NCBI GenBank assembly: GCA_025056835.1
Contig: JANWVS010000162.1
Coordinates: forward strand, 1 to 5,752
DNA: 5,752 nt
DNA from: Gemmataceae bacterium
GTDB lineage: Bacteria > Planctomycetota > Planctomycetia > Gemmatales > Gemmataceae
Direction: 5' to 3'
The notes under the pieces were generated by a model that saw nothing but the letters and a program-made list of their open reading frames with translations, was not told the origin of the DNA and searched no databases. Of this stretch, positions 1 through 5,752 are shown one piece after another; position 1 is the stretch's first letter; each line of letters starts with the position of its first letter. The translations under genes were made by a program, and so were the position numbers.

Positions 1-13
1 ACAGCGCGTTGTC

Positions 14-20
14 GGAGGAG
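14..20 (+). promoter_or_regulatory. Shine-Dalgarno of mnmE
   Basis: The heptamer GGAGGAG lies 8 nt upstream of the GTG at 29. The mnmE reading frame is open to the left edge of the window, so the start has to be chosen. GTG 29 is the only plausible initiation codon near the expected N-terminus, and this site supports it. Confidence 0.75.
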
Positions 21-28
21 AAGATTCC

Positions 29-1357
29 GTGCTCGGCGGCCAGAGCACCGTTCCCGCAATCAACGACACCATCGTTGCTCTCGCCAGCCCACTAGGCCCC
101 GGAGCTCGCGCTATCGTGCGGCTCAGTGGTCCCTCGGCCATGGTAATCTTGACCGAGCTTTTCGGCGACCCGACGATCGTCTCCTCGCCGCGGCGATGGA
201 TTCATGGCTCGATTGTCCTACCTGGAATGGCGGCGCCGTTGCCGGCGGAAGCCTTGGTCTGGCCCGGGCCGCGCTCCTACACAGGGCAACCTGTCGTCGA
301 GCTTCAGACTTTGTCGAGTCCGCCGTTGTTGCAGCTATTGCTCGGACGATGTCAGGTCGCCGGCGCTCGCCCGGCGTTGCCTGGTGAGTTTACGCTTCGA
401 GCCTTCCTGGCCGGTAAACTCGATTTAACCAAGGTCGAGGCAATCCTGGCCGTCGTCGAAGCCGATTCACGGCCAAGCCTCAAGGAAGCGTTGACGCAGC
501 TGGCGGGCGGGTTGAGCTTGCCTTTGCAACAACTGCGCGATGATCTGCTGAACCTGCTGGCCGACTGTGAAGCGGGCCTCGACTTCGCTGACGAAGACAT
601 TCAATTTATTTCCGAGACAGAACTCTTGAGACGCATCACCAAGGCCCTGGCACAGATCACGTTGATCCAGAAACAACTGGATGAACGAGCGCTGGGCCGC
701 AGGCCGTTTCGCGTGGTCTTGGCTGGTCCGCCTAATGCCGGCAAAAGTTGCCTGTTCAACGCCCTCGTTGGCGAGCAGCGCGCTCTCGTCAGCCCAGCAC
801 CCGGCACAACGCGCGACTGGATCGAAGCTGTCGTCGATTGTGAAGGCCTCGCCGTGCAATTGGTCGACACAGCTGGGCAGGGCCGCGCAATCGATGTCGT
901 CGATCGCCGCGCCCAGGAGTTGGCCGTTGAGCAAATGACCGGGGCCGATTTGGTGTTGTGGTGTATTGCGCCGGATGCCGCGGCCGAACCGCCGATGCAC
1001 ACGAAGCTGGTACGGGTACAAACTAAGAGCGATTTATCGGGAGCGCCGGGCCATGGACTGCGCGTCAGCGCCCACAGTGGCGCCGGTCTCGATGAGCTGC
1101 GCCGCGAGGTAGCACGGCAGGCGCGACACGGCTCGGAAGCGACATTGGGCGCTAGTCTAGGACGTTGCCGCGGACATGTCGACGCCTGCCTCAAACACTT
1201 GCGTGCGGCCCATCGGCTGGTCCTTGAGGAACTGCCCGCAGAGTTATTGGCCATGGAACTTCGCCTGGCCATCGAAGAACTGGGCGCGATGGTTGGTGCG
1301 GTATATACCGATGATCTTCTCGACCGCATCTTTAGCCGCTTCTGCATCGGCAAATGA
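29..1357 (+). CDS. mnmE: tRNA uridine-5-carboxymethylaminomethyl(34) synthesis GTPase MnmE (TrmE)
   Basis: MnmE works in the cytoplasm with MnmG (GidA) to modify C5 of the wobble uridine (U34) in certain tRNAs, using a methylene-folate carbon and GTP hydrolysis. The protein has 442 residues; E. coli MnmE has 454. The N-terminal folate-binding domain is recognisable from 'NDTIVALASPLG' (residues 12-23), 'PRSYTG' (81-86) and 'LPGEFTLRAFLAGKLDLT' (117-134). The inserted G domain has G1 GPPNAGKS (233-240, with the K+-coordinating Asn236), G2 GTTRD (259-263), G3 DTAGQ (280-284), G4 TKSD (332-335, Thr in place of the usual Asn) and G5 SAHSG (347-351). The C-terminus 'RIFSRFCIGK' carries the family Cys439. 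Oddities: Gln284 follows DTAG where E. coli has Leu; Asp292 aligns without gaps to catalytic Glu282 of E. coli; TLSS (94-97) replaces the usual GHGG; and the G3-G4 interval is about 13 residues shorter. The start is GTG 29, behind GGAGGAG. The identification is firm; full activity is not assured. Confidence 0.95.
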   Translation: MLGGQSTVPAINDTIVALASPLGPGARAIVRLSGPSAMVILTELFGDPTIVSSPRRWIHGSIVLPGMAAPLPAEALVWPGPRSYTGQPVVELQTLSSPPLLQLLLGRCQVAGARPALPGEFTLRAFLAGKLDLTKVEAILAVVEADSRPSLKEALTQLAGGLSLPLQQLRDDLLNLLADCEAGLDFADEDIQFISETELLRRITKALAQITLIQKQLDERALGRRPFRVVLAGPPNAGKSCLFNALVGEQRALVSPAPGTTRDWIEAVVDCEGLAVQLVDTAGQGRAIDVVDRRAQELAVEQMTGADLVLWCIAPDAAAEPPMHTKLVRVQTKSDLSGAPGHGLRVSAHSGAGLDELRREVARQARHGSEATLGASLGRCRGHVDACLKHLRAAHRLVLEELPAELLAMELRLAIEELGAMVGAVYTDDLLDRIFSRFCIGK

Positions 1358-1387
1358 CGTGCGGCTGTATAGTAAACTCCTGAGATG

Positions 1388-1397
1388 GCGACGTCGC
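1388..1397. repeat. 10-bp perfect palindrome in the mnmE-hypC gap
   Basis: GCGACGTCGC is a perfect palindrome 30 nt after the mnmE stop. A second short inverted repeat follows, TGCGG (1409-1413) with CCGCA (1420-1424) around a 6-nt loop. Neither is followed by a T-run, so an intrinsic terminator is not supported. The rest of the 161-nt gap contains AAGGAG (1458-1463) with no convincing gene behind it. These short repeats may be chance in GC-rich DNA, or a regulator site. Confidence 0.25.
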
Positions 1398-1518
1398 TTC
1401 GCCCCCCTTGCGGTGCCGCCCGCAGACGGTCATCGTAGGCGCTGCCGCGACGACCACAAGGAGATTCAATTACCTTGGAGCGTTTGGAGTTGATTCCTCG
1501 TCACGCGCAGGGGGCGTC

Positions 1519-1763
1519 ATGTGTCTGGGTATCCCGGGACAGTTGATCGAACGAGACGCAACCGCCGACGAGCTCTCAAGCGGCTTGGTCGAGTTTGGCG
1601 GTGTGCGGCGCCGCGTTTGCCTGGCCTGTGTTCCCGAGGTTCAACCGGGCGATTATGTTATCGTTCATGCCGGCATCGCGATCAGTCGACTGGAGCCTGA
1701 GGAAGCTCAGCGCCTACTAGCATATCTCAAGGAGATCGACGACGGCGAAGGCTGGAGCCAGCC

Positions 1764-1767
<4 letters not shown>
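1519..1767 (+). CDS. hypC: [NiFe]-hydrogenase maturation chaperone HypC (HypC/HybG/HupF family)
   Basis: HypC is a small cytoplasmic chaperone. With HypD it forms the scaffold on which iron receives CO and two cyanides, and it then carries this unit to the hydrogenase large-subunit precursor. The 82-residue product has the usual family length. It begins MCLGIPGQ: Cys2, exposed after Met removal, is the iron and partner contact. A conserved His sits at position 50 ('[10 protein letters not shown]'). The start is fixed by this N-terminus. The frame can be extended upstream to ATG 1408, but that would bury the essential Cys2 behind 37 unrelated residues. A weak ribosome site, AGGGGG (1509-1514), lies 4 nt before the ATG. 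The stop overlaps the hypD start as ATGA, which implies translational coupling and a shared mRNA. The gap to mnmE is 161 nt, so transcription may start separately there, but I see no convincing promoter. Confidence 0.95.
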
Positions 1768-2855
<1,088 letters not shown>

Positions 2856-3045
2856 GCTTTGTCCATCGGAACTGATCGTTCGTCGCTTGGTCGCTATTGA
2901 GTAATCGCAACGTGCGGCAGACGCGAAACGCTCCGTCGTGAGGTCAGCGCCGCGCCCTTCGGCGGCCGATCAATTGTAGCGCCGATCACAATCGTTTGGC
3001 GATGAAGATCAGCACCAGCGACACGGCCATTTCAGGACGCAAACG
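2856..3045. other. Non-coding gap after hypD
   Basis: This is 190 nt without a supportable gene. It contains a GC-rich inverted repeat, GCCGC (2949-2953) with GCGGC (2962-2966), loop of 8 nt. No T-run follows, so it is at best a weak candidate for the end of the hypCD transcript. The hexamer CGATCA occurs twice (2967-2972 and 2983-2988), 16 nt apart. An in-frame TAG at 2977-2979 shows that the next gene cannot begin upstream of this point. I see no clear promoter. Confidence 0.4.
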
Positions 3046-3732
3046 ATGCTCGACGTCAACACGATTGTCGAACAAAGCCGGCGTTTCTACGTAACTCACG
3101 GTTTGGACGATTGGGCCGAAACGCTGGAGAAGACGTCGGCACTGGTCGACGATGGTGCCGAGCTTCAGCGTGCCCTCCGGCAAGGGTTTACGGCGGCGTT
3201 CGCTTTTCCGCCCTTCTTCAAGCAATGGGAAGCATTTGACCGCCTGGTAGATGAAATGGCGCGAAAACCGGCGCCGGTTCCTGACAATCAGCAGTATCGC
3301 GAGCCGCTGCTGAGCGACGGCTGGGCAGTGCCGGCTAATGGTAAAGTCGTGCAGCGATCCCACGACCTCGGCGGGCGCGAGTGGAGTGCTTATCTGTACG
3401 TATTCGCTCCAGCACCGGTAGCTAATTGCTGGGGCCGGACCGGCCGGCAGATCCGCGAACATTTCGACGCCAAAGGCTGGCGCGGCCTCACGGTGCCGGA
3501 GTATTTGGTTTTGCAACGAAGCTTTTGCGAACGGTACGGCGATCATCGTTTCGCGGCGGTAGCGCCGGCGCCAGCGATCGATCATTCTCTCTGGCTTGTC
3601 GATTCCGGCGATGACGAGCGATGCAGCGTTGCACAAGCCAAGCAAGGCGTCGTTCAATTGCAAGCGGCCCCCTTAAGCCATCGCGAGCGTCACCGCGCGA
3701 CGTTGGCGGGACAGGTGCTCGTGTTGGCCTGA
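3046..3732 (+). CDS. Uncharacterised soluble protein, 228 aa
   Basis: I do not recognise this family. The 228-residue product has no signal peptide, membrane segment or cysteine cluster, so it is probably cytoplasmic. Residues 1-75 look helical and acidic ('DDWAETLEKT', 'WEAFDRLVDEM'). A more hydrophobic, possibly beta middle follows ('REWSAYLYVFAPAP', 111-124), then a basic helix ('RTGRQIREHF', 131-140) and 'LTVPEYLVLQRSF' (148-160). It is preferred over the antisense ORF at 2986-3663 because it has balanced acidic and basic composition, regular Trp and aromatic content, and AGGA (3034-3037) 8 nt before its ATG; the antisense product is rich in Arg and Pro and lacks acidic residues. ATG 3046 is the first start after the in-frame stop at 2977. 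It follows hypD on the same strand after 190 nt, so a link to hydrogenase maturation is possible but unsupported. It converges on the minus-strand lipoprotein gene with 10 nt between stops. Confidence 0.7.
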   Translation: MLDVNTIVEQSRRFYVTHGLDDWAETLEKTSALVDDGAELQRALRQGFTAAFAFPPFFKQWEAFDRLVDEMARKPAPVPDNQQYREPLLSDGWAVPANGKVVQRSHDLGGREWSAYLYVFAPAPVANCWGRTGRQIREHFDAKGWRGLTVPEYLVLQRSFCERYGDHRFAAVAPAPAIDHSLWLVDSGDDERCSVAQAKQGVVQLQAAPLSHRERHRATLAGQVLVLA

Positions 3733-3742
3733 GGTGAAACAA

Positions 3743-4348
3743 TCACGGTTGGGTGGCTCGCGGCGGCGTCGGCGGCGGCATGCCGAACACGCTGTTATTT
3801 TGCAACTCATCGGGAGTGACGCGCCGTTGTGTGGACGTAAACTGATGGTGACGTTCGCCGTTGAGCACGACCACCGCGGGCGGAGAATACAGTGTGACGC
3901 CGCTGTCGGGTTGCCACTTGACCTGGAGCTGCACACGTTTGACGTCAGGACGATACGTACTCCACGGCAGGAAGACCGTATAGCCCCAGCCGATGTCGTC
4001 TTTTTGAAGCAGCCGTTTCAAGGTGTCTTTGTCGATCTCGAATCGTTCCATAATCTTGGGCGGCGATTGTGCGTTGGCGTGTGTGGCATCGTACAGTTCG
4101 ACAGATACGTTGCCGGCGGCTTGCACGCATTTCCCGAAATCTTCCATCAAGTAGATGCGGCCTGCAATGCCGATGAGCGGGCGGCCGCCGTTGACCACGT
4201 CTTGGGTGACGACAATACGGTTTTCCCAAGCGGCATGGACTTGCTGAACTGTTCCGGTGGGAACTTGTTGGTGCCAACGCCAGGCCGTGGTGTGGGCAAG
4301 ACAGCCGGCCAAGACCAACGGGATCGTCGCGGCGCTATAGCGAGACAT
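3743..4348 (-). CDS. Predicted lipoprotein, 201 aa, downstream of the secretin
   Basis: The product begins MSRYSAATIPLVLAGC: a short basic start, a hydrophobic stretch and an L-A-G-C lipobox with Cys16 as the lipidated residue. This predicts export and membrane anchoring, probably in the outer membrane. After a linker, residues 50-165 alternate like beta strands ('GIAGRIYLMEDFG', 'NVSVELYDATH', 'VKRVQLQVKW', 'VVVLNGE') around a helical piece 'DKDTLKRLLQKDD' (106-118). The tail is proline-rich (MPPPTPPRATQP). I have an impression of similar small secreted proteins in planctomycetes but can name no family. The frame stays open upstream to an ATG at 4414, but the start at 4348 is chosen because GGAGGA lies 5 nt upstream and the lipobox then sits correctly. 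It follows the secretin by 72 nt on the same strand, so an operon is likely. A role as a secretin partner or pilotin is only inference. Confidence 0.82.
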   Translation of the reverse strand: MSRYSAATIPLVLAGCLAHTTAWRWHQQVPTGTVQQVHAAWENRIVVTQDVVNGGRPLIGIAGRIYLMEDFGKCVQAAGNVSVELYDATHANAQSPPKIMERFEIDKDTLKRLLQKDDIGWGYTVFLPWSTYRPDVKRVQLQVKWQPDSGVTLYSPPAVVVLNGERHHQFTSTQRRVTPDELQNNSVFGMPPPTPPRATQP

Positions 4349-4353
4349 CCGTG

Positions 4354-4359
4354 TCCTCC
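4354..4359 (-). promoter_or_regulatory. Shine-Dalgarno of the lipoprotein gene
   Basis: Read on the minus strand, GGAGGA lies 5 nt upstream of the ATG at 4348-4346. It decides between this start and the longer frame from 4414, and it places the lipobox Cys at residue 16. Confidence 0.75.
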
Positions 4360-4420
4360 GAAGAGTCAAGCCGGATCGCGTGGGATTAGGGTGAATCCAT
4401 CGAGTCGCCACCATAGCGTG

Positions 4421-5752
4421 TCAGCGGTCCGGCGCCAAGTGCGACATCGGTTGCCCTGACATCTCACCGGGGGGACCTGTGGTCTGATGAGTAGAAACGG
4501 TCGGCTGCCCGGGGTAAGCAGGTCGTGGAGGCTGGGGAGGCAGCAAATCATTGGCGTTGCGGACCACGACGCGCGAAACTGGAGAGTTCTGGTTATGGTT
4601 AGAGGCCGGCGGCGTTGGCGTGGCTGCGATTTCCGGAGCGACCGCCGTGCTTTGGTGAGCCATCGGCGGCCCCGGCAGGGGCTGCGGTCCGGCCGACTGT
4701 GGCGGCAGTGAGCCGGCGGACGCTGGATGACCGTACCCCAAAGACTGGCCTTGGCTCGCCGATTCGCCCTCAGTCGGAGGCGTCAGCATCTTAGGCAGAA
4801 GCCCCTTGGCAGGCGGTAGCTGAGAGTTGGCCGGCGGCATCAGCTTCTTCGGCATTGGCCCGGTCTCCAAAAAGCCGGGGGCTGGCGTTTTGCCGTCGAT
4901 GACCGTGGTGACCGGCCCCAAGGCGCTGGGGTTTTCGGATAACGGCGAGGCATGGGCTTTGAGGACGTCGTTGAGGATCCAATCCATGCGGCGGGCTTCT
5001 TCGGCCAACACGCGCTCGGCGTCGCTACGATTGTAGACGACGTGCGGCGTCAGGATGATGAGCAACTCGACCTTGCTCTTGCTTTGCGTTCGGTAACGAA
5101 ACAGGGCGCCGAAACCGGGCAAGTCGCCGAGCCACGGAATTTTGTTTTCCGTCTTGTTGTCGCGCATCGTAATCATACCGCCCAATACGATCGTTTCGCC
5201 GTCATACGCCGAGACTGTCGTTTCCATCTGTTGAATTGCCAAGGCGTTGGAAATCTGGCCGCCGCCCAACGGCACCGGCGGTTGAATGACGGAGGAAACT
5301 TCCGGAATGACACGCATGATAACCCGGCCGTCGGGCATGATTTTGGGTGTCACTTCGAGGTTGACACCAACGCGCGGCCGGGCAATCGTCTGTTGAATGA
5401 TGCCCGTGGCCGTGACCGTGCTACCCTGCACGATCGGGTATTCCGTGCCGAAGTTGACCTTGGCGGTCTGGCCGTCGAGAGTCATTAGCTGCGGTCGGCT
5501 GAGAATATCGATGCGGCCCTGAACGCGAAGTGCCCGAATCAGCAGGTTGAACGAATCGCTGGCGGCGGAGAAGACAAAACCACCGATGTTGTTCGTCGAA
5601 GAAATCCGACCCACGCCGAGGCTTCCGATGCTCTGAAAACCAACTTTGCTTTCTTCGATGTTGCCTGTGGTGACACCGGTGTTTTGGCCTGGAAACGCGG
5701 CCGGGTTGTAGGTGCTGTTCACCGGCGTCGTTGGTGGGACGAAGCTCGAACC
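4421..5752 (-). CDS. Outer-membrane secretin, GspD/PilQ superfamily (N-terminus outside the window)
   Basis: This is the C-terminal 443 residues of a secretin, the multimeric outer-membrane channel of type II secretion or type IV pilus machines. The frame runs open to the window edge, so the GTG at 5722 is not a real start, and the signal peptide and N0-N3 ring domains lie outside. Numbering from the edge, the secretin domain starts near residue 55. It shows 'SDSFNLLIRALRVQGRIDIL' (65-84), 'RPQLMTLDGQTAKVNFGTEY' (86-105), 'VNLEVTPKIMPDGRVIM' (130-146), 'ETTVSAYDGETIVLGGMI' (177-194), the family signature 'IPWLGDLPGFGALFRY' (205-220) and the strand 'VELLIILTPHVV' (228-239). A helix rich in Arg and Glu follows, then a tail of about 175 residues that is rich in Pro, Gln and Ser and looks disordered, where classical secretins have a short pilotin-binding S domain. 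GspD-like is likelier than PilQ, but the visible part does not decide. The lipoprotein gene follows after 72 nt. Confidence 0.92.
   Translation of the reverse strand, partial: GSSFVPPTTPVNSTYNPAAFPGQNTGVTTGNIEESKVGFQSIGSLGVGRISSTNNIGGFVFSAASDSFNLLIRALRVQGRIDILSRPQLMTLDGQTAKVNFGTEYPIVQGSTVTATGIIQQTIARPRVGVNLEVTPKIMPDGRVIMRVIPEVSSVIQPPVPLGGGQISNALAIQQMETTVSAYDGETIVLGGMITMRDNKTENKIPWLGDLPGFGALFRYRTQSKSKVELLIILTPHVVYNRSDAERVLAEEARRMDWILNDVLKAHASPLSENPSALGPVTTVIDGKTPAPGFLETGPMPKKLMPPANSQLPPAKGLLPKMLTPPTEGESASQGQSLGYGHPASAGSLPPQSAGPQPLPGPPMAHQSTAVAPEIAATPTPPASNHNQNSPVSRVVVRNANDLLPPQPPRPAYPGQPTVSTHQTTGPPGEMSGQPMSHLAPDR

Noticed and set aside
1..387. Frame 1 open from the left edge, as a possible end of an upstream gene
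   Set aside because: The translation is extremely Arg-rich and overlaps mnmE by more than 350 nt. It is a shadow of mnmE.
467..1353. Long minus-strand ORFs (467-1021 and 601-1353) opposite mnmE
   Set aside because: mnmE motifs are unambiguous throughout this region. The opposite frames give Arg/Ser-rich products without motifs.
1368..1373. TATAGT as a -10 box for hypCD
   Set aside because: No recognisable -35 element lies at the proper distance, and planctomycete promoters are poorly defined.
1458..1546. AAGGAG followed by TTG 1475 and a 23-codon frame overlapping the hypC start (possible leader peptide)
   Set aside because: TTG is a rare start, the spacing of 11 nt is long, and the peptide has no attenuation-like feature. 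Chance is the simpler reading.
2949..2966. GC hairpin as the hypD terminator
   Set aside because: The stem is only 5 bp with an 8-nt loop and there is no T-run after it.
2986..3663. A 225-aa minus-strand ORF opposite the 228-aa gene
   Set aside because: Its product is rich in Arg, Pro and Leu and poor in acidic residues, as expected of a frame opposite a GC-rich gene. The plus-strand product has a more natural composition and an AGGA ribosome site.
4349..4414. Upstream extension of the lipoprotein to the ATG at 4414
   Set aside because: It would place 22 Arg/Pro-rich residues before the signal peptide and would ignore the GGAGGA that sits just before the ATG at 4348.
3734..4459. A 241-aa plus-strand ORF across the lipoprotein gene
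   Set aside because: It runs opposite a gene with a clear lipobox and Shine-Dalgarno, crosses the gap into the secretin, and has no recognisable motif.
4952..5488. A 178-aa plus-strand ORF opposite the secretin domain
   Set aside because: The minus strand encodes a strongly conserved secretin signature here, so this frame is a shadow.

Overview
The window most likely comes from a planctomycete, of the Pirellula/Blastopirellula kind. I infer this from the moderately high GC content, a proline-tailed secretin followed by a small lipoprotein of a type I associate with planctomycetes, and a divergent MnmE next to a hypCD pair. This placement is inference, because there is no rRNA or marker gene to fix it.

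Layout. Bases 29-1357 (+) encode MnmE, the tRNA-wobble-uridine modification GTPase. It is complete, starting at a GTG behind a strong Shine-Dalgarno and ending in the family's C-I-G-K motif. After a 161-nt gap, 1519-1767 (+) encodes HypC and 1764-2855 (+) encodes HypD. These two overlap by ATGA and together form the scaffold on which the Fe(CN)2CO group of [NiFe]-hydrogenases is built. No other hyp gene and no hydrogenase gene is in view. After a 190-nt gap, 3046-3732 (+) is an uncharacterised soluble protein of 228 aa. The minus strand then carries a two-gene unit read towards it: an outer-membrane secretin of the GspD/PilQ superfamily (4421 to the right edge, N-terminus outside the window) and, 72 nt downstream, a 201-aa predicted lipoprotein (3743-4348). 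The 228-aa gene and the lipoprotein gene converge with only 10 nt between their stop codons.

How the genes work together. MnmE and HypC/HypD act in unrelated cytoplasmic pathways (tRNA modification; metallocofactor assembly), and their adjacency need not mean co-function. The secretin and the lipoprotein are a plausible functional pair in the outer membrane, and both end in a P-P-x-P-P-R-type segment.

Points worth a second look. MnmE has an Asp where the E. coli enzyme has its catalytic Glu282, together with a Ras-like Gln directly after the DTAG motif, and it has lost the G-H-G-G loop of the N-terminal domain. HypD seems to lack two C-terminal cysteines that I recall as common in the family. 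The secretin has a disordered proline-rich tail of about 175 residues. I see no mobile element, CRISPR array, RNA gene or clear new multi-gene system.
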